Assembly: GCA_037355855.1 (NCBI GenBank)
Contig: CM074762.1
Coordinates: forward strand, 2,852,001-2,916,000
From: Pseudo-nitzschia pungens
Lineage: Eukaryota > Bacillariophyta > Bacillariophyceae > Bacillariales > Bacillariaceae
Reading direction: 5' to 3'
DNA: 64,000 bases
Both the position numbers and the translations under genes were made by a program. This document shows, one piece after another, positions 22,707 through 33,781 of the stretch; position 1 is the stretch's first letter; the number at the start of each line of letters is the position of its first letter. The notes under the pieces were generated by a model. The model did no database searches, had not been told where the DNA came from, and saw only the letters and a list, made by a program, of their open reading frames with translations.

Positions 22707-23754
22707 TGCAGCTGTTATGTATCGTGTGGTAATTTGGTGTTGGAGGAGACTGCAGACTTGGTTCAAACTGGTCGTTCCGGTTTCCAGTGATAACCGATAA
22801 CGATACTGGTAAATCTTCGTTGATAGTCAACAGAGATTTTGATAATCGATGATCGATCGAGGATCGAGGATCGAGGATCGATGATTGATGATTGATGGAA
22901 CGAAGAATATGGTAAGGTTAATCCTTAATTTACGAGTTCGTACTCGTAATTACGTAACGGGTACCGTAAAGTACTCGTAGGTACGGACAAGAACATACCG
23001 TAATGACGGCACGTCAGACTACCCTGCCACTCACCGCGTATGGTAATCACGCTCACTTGTATCAAGTTCGAAATTTGAGTTCCTCAAACTCAACGGCTTT
23101 CTCAATGTAATTACTGTACGTAACGTCTGAAGGATTAGCACGAGCAACGTTCGTACTATTTCTTTTCTGTTTTTAGAAAATCGTAAAAGGGAACATTAGT
23201 GCTCATAGGAAACCTTACCAGTTCAAAAACACTGGTATTCCATGCGTTAACAATAGGAATTCCACATAACCGTAACCTTAAACCTGCCCTATAGCATTCC
23301 AAAAATTTTGGATTAGCGAACAAAAAAATGATAAGAGTTCGAAGAGAGAGAGTGCCGGTAAGAGTACCGGTAGTAATGTGTTTCGACTATCAAAAGGCCA
23401 TACCAACGATCAACCGCTGCACTCGGTCCATCATCAGCTCACGAGATTTTCCTCGATAACTGTATTTTTTATGATTTCAACTGTTTGTTCGAAATCATCT
23501 TGCACAAGTGTGTTGACCAATCCTCAATAATTGCCTACGACTTAAAATAATACAAGTTGTATGTTCCAACGATAAGTCGAGGCTTTCCATTTCTCAAGAA
23601 AAGGAAGCTCCGCATCTCGTTGCGATTTGCTCGTTTTCGAAAACCAGTGAATCACAGAAAGCAACGCAAGAGTTCCACCATTCCAACCAATACAGGAGGT
23701 GGAGAGAAAGAGAGGTTACTTTCTCTCGATCACCGAGGACAAAGCAAACAAGCA
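22707..23754. promoter_or_regulatory. Head-to-head spacer between PPCDC and the MBL-fold gene
   Basis: About 1.05 kb. It has a short GATCGAGGATCGAG tandem at about 22850-22885, many TACCGTAA/GTAC words at 22915-23010 and one GTAACCTT at 23273. An open frame runs from 23557 into the next gene but has no ATG. No independent gene is seen. Confidence 0.45.
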
Positions 23755-26259
23755 ATGACGAGGAAAGCGATGGCGATCTCTAACGGAGCAAGACACGGTG
23801 TCAGCAATCCGGACGACCACCATGATACATACGACGAAGACGAAGGTGTCTCGCAGGCTTGGGGGAGCATATTTCGGGAATTCCGCCATTCCCCTTGTAT
23901 GATGCAGCCACTGACATTATTAATGATATTGGCCCTGGCTTTGTTCTTCGTTACGACGTTTATCATTCGATTTCCTGCGTTGATATTGGGAATTTTCGTG
24001 GCACCAATCTTGAAACGAAGTTCATGGTATGTTGAATTCTTGTACCCGTTGCCGATCAGTCGATGGGGTCACATGCTCTTGATGTCCTTCACTGCGGGAA
24101 TGAGACATAAGGGAAAAGACAAAAATAGGGGGTTTCATTCCAGGACAGTCGAACAAAGAATCGAAGTTGTTCCCGGAAAAGTCTACATACATTTTCTTCC
24201 GCAATGGTTGGACAATGTAGGGTATCTCATTGTGTGTCTACCGGAACCTATCGAAACTGGTAGTACTTCTACATTGTCGAAAGGCTCGCACGCACTTCCT
24301 CCCATCGCATTGGTCATCGACTGCGGAGAGGTGGATGCCGTGGTTCGTTCGGTGGAATTGATTCAAGAATTCCATTACAAGGACTTGCCTGATATACAAC
24401 TGCAGTCAATTCTGAGCACACACAAGCATCATGACCACACTGGAGGAAATGCTGCTCTCTTGAAACATTCCATGGGGATTAATATTGAACGTGTATTTGG
24501 CGGGGCTGTTGAGAAGGTCCCATGCTGTACAGATCCGTTGATTGATGGGGAAAAGCTCCAATTGCCTCGATTTAGGTCAAACAACATGAACAACTTTGTG
24601 GAAATTGAAGCTATTGCGGTCCCAGCCCATACACGGGGAAGTCTTGTGTATTGCTTGCGATCAAAAATCAGTGAACAAGCCGAATACATGTTTACAGGCG
24701 ATACTATGTTTAGTGGCGGTGGTGGTGTACCATTCGAGTCGGACGTCGGAGAGGAAACCGAAAAGCAACTACGAAAAAGTAATGGCAATACACACGTTCA
24801 TGGAACTCTGGGAACAGTAGCGATGGAACGATGTTTTACCGAAATTATTTCTCGAGCAAAACCAAACAATTTGTCCCCAAAAGTTGGCGAACGTGTCTTG
24901 ATCTTTCCGGGTCATGAGTATACACAAGAACTATTGATACGACAATTTCAAAGCATGGTCAGCGAACACAACAAGTGGAAAAACTTTTCTCCTCAAGATT
25001 ACTTCGAAACTGTTTCACACTTGTACGTTGCCCTGCATCGACGATCATTGCCACACAATAGTGGCAGATTGTTGTTGATTCCATCCACTTTGCAACGAGA
25101 ACTTCATATCAACACACACATGCGGTCATTGCGTCGAAGTGCAGACCTTGTCGTTCGTGCACTAAGCTTTTGGTATTCTCATTTTTGCACTGCCAGACCC
25201 GATGATGAAAGACAATCTTCCAGAGGTACCCGCATAGCCATGGATGGATCATCTAACTCGTTGAATGGCAGACATTCATCGAGTTTTGAGCAACGACTCC
25301 TACCAAGGAAGACTGCATCCAGGTTCAAGCAATGGAACATGGATGCGAATGATGTTAATAACAGTGTGTTCACAACCGTATACACAGCCGATCTGGAGAC
25401 CGTGATTGAGGACTTGAGCTCTGGAAAAATTAAAAAAAAGAAAGCTCTGGACCAAATACAATCTATGAAGCGAAAAATGGAAGCTCCTGTCGTCAATAAA
25501 AGAGCTATTCCGGGATTCTTGCCGTCCGACAAAAATATATATCGAGGTATATGTGGCCTGGCGATTTTAGGATCGAAGCCTTGTGCCATGACCGTTTCCG
25601 ATAGCAGGAAACTAAAAATTCCACCGCCAATGGACTACAACAGTGACAAAATTCGTGTAAGCATGAAGCGACTAATACTGGTCTTGACACGTTTAGGTTT
25701 CACTCAAACCAACGAAGGAGAAGATGTCTCGGTCATCATTAAGAAATTATGGCAAGAAGCTAACGAATATTGCAATCCGAAGGAATGTGGTAAAAGTTAC
25801 AATGCTGTTGACATTGAGTCTAGTCGATGGCAAGATAAAATTGAACTCGGCATGCTGAAGTGGCTGATGTATGGGGTGACGGCCAATCAGCCATCCTGGT
25901 TTTCCAAAGTTTTTTGCATGCCTTGTGCATCCGACACGTTCAAAACCGATATATCCCTGCCAGAGCATCCAGCATGCGCAATGGGGAAGAAAAGCGGCGA
26001 TTTGGTATCTCACGACGTTGTTGAGTGCTACCTATGTCGAAATGCGACGGGTTGTCTGAAAGTTCAGCGCAGCACCATGGGGTCGTCTTCCTTCGAAAGC
26101 AATTCAGGTAGTAGTGATGGGAGACTGTCGCTGGGAGAGACTGAGTCTGAAGAATCTGGTCAATCCACTGTGAACCCTGAAATCGAAATAACACAGTCGA
26201 TTCTGCAAGAGACAACCGGTCTTGCGGCTGGTGACATCAAAACGTCTTTTCCGACCTAA
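23755..26259 (+). CDS. Membrane-anchored metallo-beta-lactamase-fold hydrolase, glyoxalase II-like
   Basis: 834 residues from the first ATG of an open frame that reaches back to 23557; an upstream exon is possible. After a polar N-terminus there are one or two hydrophobic segments (about 50-85). The MBL fold follows: LSTHKHHDHTGGNAALL (about 220-236, motif THxHxDH), then VPAHTRGSLVYCL, FTGDTMFSGGGG (about 312) and FPGHEYTQELLI (about 384), which match the metal ligands of hydroxyacylglutathione hydrolase. Glyoxalase II is about 260 residues and soluble. Here the domain sits on a membrane anchor, has a long insert before the second half, and is followed by more than 400 residues without a domain I know, including Cys pairs in CYLCRNATGC near the end. 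The substrate is unknown; a thioesterase-type hydrolase is the best guess. Confidence 0.8.
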   Translation: MTRKAMAISNGARHGVSNPDDHHDTYDEDEGVSQAWGSIFREFRHSPCMMQPLTLLMILALALFFVTTFIIRFPALILGIFVAPILKRSSWYVEFLYPLPISRWGHMLLMSFTAGMRHKGKDKNRGFHSRTVEQRIEVVPGKVYIHFLPQWLDNVGYLIVCLPEPIETGSTSTLSKGSHALPPIALVIDCGEVDAVVRSVELIQEFHYKDLPDIQLQSILSTHKHHDHTGGNAALLKHSMGINIERVFGGAVEKVPCCTDPLIDGEKLQLPRFRSNNMNNFVEIEAIAVPAHTRGSLVYCLRSKISEQAEYMFTGDTMFSGGGGVPFESDVGEETEKQLRKSNGNTHVHGTLGTVAMERCFTEIISRAKPNNLSPKVGERVLIFPGHEYTQELLIRQFQSMVSEHNKWKNFSPQDYFETVSHLYVALHRRSLPHNSGRLLLIPSTLQRELHINTHMRSLRRSADLVVRALSFWYSHFCTARPDDERQSSRGTRIAMDGSSNSLNGRHSSSFEQRLLPRKTASRFKQWNMDANDVNNSVFTTVYTADLETVIEDLSSGKIKKKKALDQIQSMKRKMEAPVVNKRAIPGFLPSDKNIYRGICGLAILGSKPCAMTVSDSRKLKIPPPMDYNSDKIRVSMKRLILVLTRLGFTQTNEGEDVSVIIKKLWQEANEYCNPKECGKSYNAVDIESSRWQDKIELGMLKWLMYGVTANQPSWFSKVFCMPCASDTFKTDISLPEHPACAMGKKSGDLVSHDVVECYLCRNATGCLKVQRSTMGSSSFESNSGSSDGRLSLGETESEESGQSTVNPEIEITQSILQETTGLAAGDIKTSFPT

Positions 26260-26345
26260 TTTATTTTTGCGGGGTCGTTTCGCACTTTCAGTAACACTTT
26301 TGAAACCCGCACTTACGGCATTCGCTCATCTTCTTCGAAAATAGT

Positions 26346-27305
26346 TCAGAGACGTGCTTCGCGCGTAACTTCTAGTTGTTGTATGAGTCCCTTCAGTGCT
26401 TTTGTGTAATCTTCACTATGTTTGCGAAGGTGGTTGCAATGAATCGAGTGATCCCAGCATTTCTCGAGCACAGCGCGTCTCTGTCTCGAACGTCTCGTCT
26501 TAATCATTTTGTCGATGTATTTGTGGTTTGAGAGTTCATCATTCTTACTGTACAGGTACAGCTGCGGAATATCTAATGGCACTGATTCCAAATAGTCAAA
26601 ATATTCATTGTTTCGACTGACAATATTGTCATCCATGGCATCGATGCGTTTGCCGTAGACAGAAATCACTTCATCCTGTTCTTCGGAACTGCAGTGCCGA
26701 AGGGCTTGCGACAATTTGGAAGGTTCGTTTGTCGAACCAAACCAACACGGGCAAGAATCAAACACAACGCCATTGCATTTGGTGAACAATCGATCCAGCA
26801 CAGCTGCTATATCTCGATTGCAATCTCTGCTATTTTTGAACAGCAAAACTCGACAAACACTTTCCCACAAAAAACACCCGCCATTGGAAAAACAGTGGAA
26901 GATAAATGAGTCGGCTCCACTCTTGTAAATGTCTCCGAGGAGTCTCCAAGCCAAATCTTGCATGCCTGTATCGCGATTTTCACGAGCTGACTCGCTCTCG
27001 AGCTCCGCAGACGTGGGCCATTGACTTGGTGAGGGAGCACGGATCGGATTCTGCGGTGAGGACTGGTGGCAGAGCGTTGAGTCGATAACACTCAAAGGAG
27101 TTGCAATAACCGTAATGACATCAAAGCCAAGCCTGTTGTACAAGGTCTTGTAGCTCTTGAGATGTTTTGGTTGGCATCCAAGCCATCCTGCGATCACAAC
27201 AATCGACGATGGATTTTTTGCAAGCATGACCGGTTTCAAAACCTTGCTCGGATTGAGAATATTGATTTCATTGGGACGAACCGAGTTTTGGAATCGTGCA
27301 GCCAT
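26346..27305 (-). CDS. TMEM53/DUF829 alpha/beta-hydrolase-like protein
   Basis: 319 residues from the first in-frame ATG; the frame is open for another 40 codons upstream without an ATG, so a 5' exon may be missing. The protein has the DUF829 (TMEM53) plan: a first strand with SSIVVIAGWLGCQPKHLKSY, a GFDVITVIATPLSVID segment, FIFHCFSNGGCFLWESV as the nucleophile-elbow region (FSNGG), GVVFDSCPCWF and a late LPLDIPQLYLYSKNDEL followed by a conserved WDHSIHCNHLRKHSEDY. In animals TMEM53 sits at the nuclear envelope; the activity of the family is not established. The FSNGG elbow and C-terminal DHS/H would allow a Ser-Asp-His triad. The stop is 86 bp from that of the convergent MBL gene. Confidence 0.8.
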   Translation of the reverse strand: MAARFQNSVRPNEINILNPSKVLKPVMLAKNPSSIVVIAGWLGCQPKHLKSYKTLYNRLGFDVITVIATPLSVIDSTLCHQSSPQNPIRAPSPSQWPTSAELESESARENRDTGMQDLAWRLLGDIYKSGADSFIFHCFSNGGCFLWESVCRVLLFKNSRDCNRDIAAVLDRLFTKCNGVVFDSCPCWFGSTNEPSKLSQALRHCSSEEQDEVISVYGKRIDAMDDNIVSRNNEYFDYLESVPLDIPQLYLYSKNDELSNHKYIDKMIKTRRSRQRRAVLEKCWDHSIHCNHLRKHSEDYTKALKGLIQQLEVTREARL

Positions 27306-28330
27306 GCGTGCGAACCCAGCGTTGAAATTGTACCCCGCATTGAGCAAATCAGACAGACGACAGCAAACCAATTGATTGAGAATGTTGTTCGTAGTTTGTA
27401 GTTTCGCAGGATCTTCGCGGACTTTTTCAACTAATTACTAGAAAATTCCTATCAACTGTCCCCAGGATTTCCGTAGAAATTAGTAGTTGGGGATGTAGAA
27501 CCGGGGGACAGCTGATACCGGTAGGAATTTTGTAGTAAGGAGAGACCGTCGGGAAGTTCACAGTTGTCGGAAGAAAATTCTCAAAACAAAAACTTCATAC
27601 ACGTAGTATGGTACGTGCACTGTACAATATGCTACTGGTACAATGTGAGACACTCATAGCGCGACAGTTGAGACGGACAAAAAATCAGCAGCACTAATCA
27701 ACACCGTAACCTTAGCGATGATTGAGGAACGGGTATTCTGCCGTTTGAAAAATTCTTCAGGCATTCTAATTTTTTATCGCTCCGAACCAAATAAAATCGA
27801 GTGTACTGTTCGCGCCGTCGCTCTATTATGCCGTACTTCAACATCGCAACGATAATCTTCGAATAGAAGAACCTGTCCTAGTTTTCAATTCCTTTCTTAA
27901 AATCTGATTTACTCTTTTCTCAGGTCATTACCAATCAAGGTCATCGAGAATTAACTATTGCCCTGATTCTTGAATCTAAATCGTCTCGATAGGCCGTGGA
28001 GATTTGTTTTCAAATCGTGGTATTTACCGGTATTCTGCTTCGATGTTATCTGTATGGCCTATCGCTTTCACCTCTACTTGCTATGACGTACAATAGTACG
28101 GTACTCCGAAGTTACAAAGGAAAACGAGTTGGGAATATCGACAACTTCCCAGGTCGTGGTAAACATTTATCGACGCACGGAACCTTTGATCGTCTAACTT
28201 CCATGACTACGCTAAGCGATCCAAGCCTTTCTCTGCATTAGTCGATAGGTTGCGAACTAAGCAAACAAAGCGGGCATCGCAGGGAAGTCACTCAGATACA
28301 CCGCTGTATTTTGAGACATAAAGATCCCTC
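27306..28330. promoter_or_regulatory. Head-to-head spacer between the TMEM53-like and cyclase genes
   Basis: About 1.0 kb, AT-rich, with a fold-back repeat at 27432-27538, listed separately, and one GTAACCTT word at 27706-27713. The right half is probably the cyclase leader. No gene is seen. Confidence 0.45.
27432..27538. repeat. Imperfect inverted repeat (fold-back)
   Basis: The left arm at about 27432-27463 (TACTAGAAAATTCCTATCAA and on to GTCCCC) pairs with the right arm at about 27503-27538 (GGGGGACAGCTGAT, then GGTAGGAATTTTGTAGTA). The right arm has a few extra bases. The loop is about 40 nt. Confidence 0.65.
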
Positions 28331-30639
28331 ATGTCACGCGATAACTCACAACACGCAGAGAATGACAATCCAGATGTTGCCTCTTCAACGTCGAGATCGC
28401 CAACGCTTTCAGATCATTTAGTAGTCTCTCGAAGCTCAATCCGTCGGAAAAGTTTGGGAAGAGACGGCAGTGGTAGTTCACTGCTATCAAAAATGAAGCA
28501 CCAACGAGCTCCCGATCCACCTGAGGCACTGACGTCGATTGGTCAACACGGTCCATCAAGGGGCAGCCAGCGACGAGTGACGCGAGTGTCAAGGAGCCCA
28601 GTTACTAAACGAGAAGGTTCGTTTGATGAAGAAAGCAACTCGAGCCATGGTAGCTCCGAAAGGAAAGGAGACAAAGCGGGTCGTATGGATCGTTCCCCGG
28701 TATCACCAACTAATAGAAAACTTGATCGCCGAGATTCGTCCGATCCCCAAAGGCGAAAAAATGGCAACAGAAGAAGCGATTCGCGATCGTCAGAAATGGT
28801 TGGAAAAGAATTGCGAAGCCCACGAGAAAGGAGGAAATCGTTGCGTGGTGATGGAGAAAATGGAAAGAACAGTTCCCGGCCATCATCTGCTTCCAATCTG
28901 AGGTCTGGTAGACATCGAAAGTCGTCCTCCTCCACGCCGAAACTTGAAGACCTGGTTGACGATTCTTCTAGTCGGAGTGAGAATCGAAAAGGAAGAAGCA
29001 GTAGCAGCAGTGTCGGCAGCAGCAAACGTCGTTCTTCTTCGAGGAAAATCAGAAATGAGAGTGACAAGGGAAGTCGAGTTTCTAGAAACGGGAGCGCTAG
29101 AAGCGAACGAAGCCCGAGGAGAGGAAGACTTGAGACACCCAATTCGTCATCAAGTTCAAGCCGGAAAAAGTTTGAGGTAACGGAAGCTGAGATCAGGGCG
29201 GTATTGGCTGCACCATATAGTGCACCATCGGGTTCGGGGGATGATAACGCACAGTCCACTTCCCCAAATCCCGACAAAAGGAGAAATACGCGTTCGAAAT
29301 CAACCGATGTGCCAGACGCTCATGGACGTCGATCCCAAGGCACTCATCGACTTGGTAGCAAGAAAAAAATGTCGAGGCGTGCAAGCAATGGAACCGAATT
29401 GAAAAGCGAAATTACAGAAAGAAAACCACGAGTGCCACCACGAAGAACGAGATCGGATAATGACGGCAATGCACTAGATAATTATTTGCAGCAAGACCCC
29501 AGTGGTAAAAAAATGGGATATATGGCCTCTAGGAGTGTGGTGTCATCGAAAAGTCACTTGGCGAACAGAACTGTAGCTACGACAAGATCTACACAAAGCA
29601 GGCGTCGTCGCCACGATGTAAGTGGCGGCAAGCCCTTAAAACCGATCAACCCTGGTTCGATGGATGAGGAAAATTATAGCGACGATATGCACGATTCTGG
29701 TTTTATCAATGGCGATCATTATGAAGAGTATGAGGACATTGATCTTGACCTCGCTACTGCTAGGGATAAATTCGCAAGTCAGCTTGAAAACGAAAAACTT
29801 CAGTTGCACTTAAACAAGACCGACGAGCTCCTATATTCAGTATTTCCAAAACACGTTGCAAATGCCCTGAGAAATGGACAGAAAGTGGAACCCGAAAATC
29901 ATGAGTTAGTGACAATTTTCTTTTCTGATATAGTGGGATTCACCGATATATCCGCCAAGCTTGATCCATTGAAGATATCCGATATGCTAGATCGTCTATA
30001 CAACACTTTTGATGCTCTTTCCGAATATCATGATGTATTTAAAGTCGAAACGTAAGTAAAATTTTCTCGGAATGCAATGTTTTTGCTCCGGTGAGGTTGG
30101 GCAAAGTCGCTTACACCATTTTCTGTCGGCATTTCGTTGTTTTTATTTAAAGAATTGGTGATGCATACATGGCAGTTACCAATTTAACGAAAGAGCAACC
30201 TGATCATTGCAAACGCATCGCCGAATTTGCCATTGACACAATTCAGAATGCGAGACGAACATTGGTTGATGAAGATAATCCGAGCATGGGCTTTGTCAAT
30301 ATACGGGTCGGTTTACATTCAGGACCTGTAGTGAGTAACGTTGTTGGTACCCGCAATCCACGATATTGCCTATTTGGAGACACGGTAAACACAGCGAGTC
30401 GGATGGAGAGCAATTCTCAGAAGAACATGATTCATTGCAGTGAAATATCCGCGAACTTGTTAAGGGAGCAATGTCCGAGAATGGCCATCTTCCCCCGCGG
30501 AACAATCGAAGTGAAAGGCAAGGGTGAAATGAAAACATTCTGGGTTAACAAAGAAGGCTTGACCGACAAAAGGAATGGGACGATTCGTAGTTTTATGAAG
30601 TCTGTGCGGAAAAATAAGAAAGACGAAGGAGTAGCATGA
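28331..30639 (+). CDS. Class III guanylate cyclase with long Ser/Arg-rich N-terminus
   Basis: Model join(28331..30051,30153..30639), 735 residues, with a 101-nt phase-2 GTAAGT..AG intron that falls between the two halves of the KVET|IGDAYM motif. Residues about 490-705 are a complete cyclase domain: a short helical lead-in ([20 protein letters not shown]), metal Asp in [20 protein letters not shown] with the second metal Asp, [16 protein letters not shown] and [12 protein letters not shown]. The Glu in KVET and the Cys in YCLFGD are the residues that mark GTP rather than ATP use. The transition-state Asn and Arg (NTASR) are present. The first 400 residues are disordered in style: Ser, Arg and Lys with many RRxS-like sites, suited to phosphorylation. 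No membrane segment or sensor domain is visible. Confidence 0.88.
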
Positions 30640-30739
30640 TTTTGAAATATAAATCTTCTCTTCTAAAAAGACCAATCATATCGGACTTATTCTAAATTGT
30701 TCTAACATACAACATCACTTCACACTCGAGTTTGGGACC

Positions 30740-31638
30740 TCAAACACTAGCACCGCTTGCACCAAGAAAATGTGCAACGACATCACCAAATGGCTTGAAG
30801 AAAATTGGTGTCTGGTTGACGACTCCCATATTGGTATAGAACTCTTGCACCACGAAACCTGTGATGGCTAACATCGCTAATCGTCCATTGAATATCTCGG
30901 CTTCTTTCATGAAAAACTGTTGTTTGTCACTACTTCCAGCCAATGAGAGGGGATCGAAGCCGAAGTCACCTGGTTCTCTGTTTTCCCCGTTCTTCGTTGC
31001 GACAAATTCCAATGCAGCTGCGGCGCTGATTGTGCCTACCCAAAACAGTGGGTTTGTGAGGCTCAGGCCTCCATTCAATACCGATGGGACCTTGTCCTGG
31101 ACTCCCAGTATAGGTTGGAGATCAAACTTGGAGGCAAAAGAATTGTGAGTCAGCTCGGCTAGAGGCCATCCAACCGCCGCCAACATCGCAAGGCGTGCAT
31201 GTTTGATCTCGGAGTCTCTGTACCAGGTCAACGCTGCAGGATCCGACGAGAAATTGAATGGGTCAAACCCACGGTCCCCTGGCAGAGTACCGTCCAGCAT
31301 TTCCGGGCGTTTCAAGAAGGGGAGAGAAGCCGACATTTCGACACCCTTCGTTACCTCTGATTCGTCTCGGTAGAGGGAGAGAGGATCAATCACGGTCTGA
31401 TCCTTTTCGAGTGGTGGTTCGAGCGCTGTGATCAAACCAGACTGACGCTCCGGTGCATCCGTTGGATAGAGTCCAAGCGGATCGAAAATTGCTTGCCGAA
31501 TGGGCTTGTTGCTGTCGACCGATGTCCGTAGATACTGACGTCGCGTGCACCTTGCCTGTCTTGGAATGACTGCCTCTGGGTGAGAACGGCCAAGCACTCC
31601 GAGGAGAATGTAAGGAGAACAATTGCAGCGAATTTCAT
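30740..31638 (-). CDS. LHC-superfamily chlorophyll-binding-like protein, RedCAP-like
   Basis: A three-helix light-harvesting-superfamily protein of the plastid. Helix 1 has EIKHARLAMLAAVGWPLAE after GDRGFDPFNF, and helix 3 has EAEIFNGRLAMLAITGFVVQ. The ExxxxR and ExxNGR ligands for chlorophyll are intact, and GDFGFDPL precedes helix 3. Two repeats of a DPLGLYP/DPLSLYR motif before helix 1 fit the red-lineage RedCAP group better than FCP antenna proteins; this assignment is tentative. The ATG at 31638 opens a signal peptide (MKFAAIVLLTFSSECLA) in a different frame from the mature part. The frame must change at about 31500-31590, by a small intron (an 83-nt GTTCTC..AAG segment would fit) or because of a missing base. 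There is no clear ASAFAP motif. Confidence 0.78.
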
Positions 31639-32299
31639 GGTTAGGTGAGTTGTAATGATTTTCTGTTGTCGACTTTCGGGTTGAAGCTGATTTTGTTTTG
31701 TGAGAATCACAAGCATTGAGGCAAAACAGCTCTTTTGAGCACTGAAGGTTTGAATTCAACAAGTTGCCATTGTAAATTGAATAATAGTTGTCGTCGTCCG
31801 CTTCCAGATGACGCAGTCACGACACTCTAAAGGTGACTCGTTCCGACTGCGTCAATCAAACCCAGTTGTTCCGGTGTAACCTCGGTACAACAGATGTTTC
31901 TTTCGCCTCAAAAAATGGTTGCGTCGACCGCAAAACTCAGGTTTTGGGGAATCATGCTATGATTCGAAAACATCGGAATCATCCGTCTCTGAAGAAAAAT
32001 CCGTACCTTACTTGTACGGTGCATAATTACCGCACATTTTGGTAATTTCGCCCTGACTATTCGTGACTGAGTCAGGCGGTCCAGTATTGTGAATGAATCA
32101 GCTGGGGGCACCGACAACCGTCCGGTCGCTAGTATCATCGCCATGATGTGAGATCTCTGATGACAGCAACAAGTAAGGTTTTTTTGCTAAAGATCAATTT
32201 CGTTACCATCCACCAAATGAGTAAGACTTACTAAGGCGCTGTTTAAATAATAGTAATGCAATACGAGGACACCTCGTTAACCTCATAGCAACAATAAGA

Positions 32300-32412
32300 A
32301 AGTACTGGCAGTAGTAGTACTACTAGTTCTATTACTAGTAGTATTGTTACTAGTATTAGTACTAGCAGTGGTGGTAATAGTAGTAGCAGTAGTACTAGTG
32401 CTGCTGCTGCTG
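32300..32412. repeat. Degenerate AGT/ACT trinucleotide repeat
   Basis: Long run of GTAGTACTACTAGT-like units with interruptions, ending in GCTGCTGCTGCTG. Its translation on the minus strand gives only Ser/Thr runs. Confidence 0.75.
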
Positions 32413-33703
32413 GTTAGTTCTATGCAAGAACCCTGTTCTGACTGGCATAAAGTTGGAAAAAAGTCTCTACCATCTCTAAACCCACAATCAAGAAGTGGGA
32501 ACAAAAATTGATTTGTTCCTTGCCTTTGTGCCTTTTCTTGATCATTGGGTTCTTGCCATGTTTGTCACCATGGTGCATTTTTTCTTTTGTCATTCTACAA
32601 GAGATATGAAACTCATTGTTCAATTCCAATAGTATTTCTTAGCGATAACACAATACTATTAATAGGAATTCCTTCTCGCTTGGAATAGAGGTTTACCTGT
32701 GCTCCCTGTCTCTTCCCAAGAAAGACTTCATTCTAATTAGAAGAAGTTGAATTTAGTAGCAGAGACTCATGTTCTGCCTTGATAGGTTCATGATATCTAC
32801 TAGTATTAGTATGTATGATTGAAGACCATGAAAAGGCAGTTGGTGCAACAAAGTGGGCTGTAGAATATTGGGTAAACGTTTGTAAAAGATTCTGAGAGGG
32901 AGGTGGCTGATGGATAAATGGTTTCGCCAAGGCAATTGGGAGACTACACAATAAACGGGAAAGAGGTAATTGAAAAGTCTAATGTTCTTCTTGCACGGCT
33001 CTCTTCTATTTTCCGACAGAAAGGCTTGCACCGGTATGAACTGTCGAAAGTGTATCATTCAATACCCTCCTGGCGGTCTAGCAACACTACTACTCTAGTA
33101 CTAGGTTGTGACTTCTGACACGCTTTGTGCCGGTCCATTCTTGGAATACCGGTTCTGAACCGAGTGCGCCAAAGCAACTATTTTGTACTCCCATCAGCAT
33201 CACATCTACATTGCATTATCGTACGTATTGTATTGTAGTGTAATCTTGTCTACGTGATCTGAAATCGTATGGAAAGAGTATTCAGTATGGCTACTATCAC
33301 CAAAGAGGTACAGGTAAGTTCCGAGTAAGGTATTTTGATTGATTCTTTTTTTTTCAAAAATTACTGTATCTGTCACGCACATACAAACATACCAACTACG
33401 AAGTGCGAAAAAATAATATCAACGATCGTCCGTTCGAGTTTTCGGATGAATCGTGCCAGCTAATCGAGAAAAGCCATTCAAATGCCTCGATTGATGTTGC
33501 TTTCCTCTCCCTCCACACTAAATTTATTCCCACCGTAACTTACTCTTACAACGAACAAGGCATACAATACTGTGCAGGTACGGTAACCTTACTTGTAGTC
33601 GTACTCCGACCTGTCACCTGTACTTATATCATTCTTACTTTTTGGTCGAGTCGTCGGCACTAGAACACGCAGAAATATTGCAACAAACAAACCCCGCGGA
33701 TCA

Positions 33704-33775
33704 AATCAAATCACATCACATCACATTACATTACATTGCATCACATCACATCAAATCAATAAAATAAAATAAAAT
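33704..33775. repeat. Pentanucleotide repeats in the PLC 5' leader
   Basis: Successive TCAAA, TCACA, TTACA and TAAAA units fill the last 70 bases before the ATG at 33782. Confidence 0.75.
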
Positions 33776-33781
33776 TCCGCA

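Larger units (their letters stand above)
31639..33781. other. Large AT-rich spacer with simple repeats
   Basis: 2.1 kb between the head-to-head LHC and PLC genes. It holds a TAG/ACT repeat patch (32300-32412), a GTAACCTT word at 33583-33590 and a run of pentanucleotide units directly before the PLC start. Frames inside it translate simple repeats or are very short. No gene is seen. Confidence 0.5.

Noticed and set aside
32283..32504. 73-codon Thr/Ser-rich minus-strand frame
   Set aside because: Direct translation of the ACT/AGT microsatellite.
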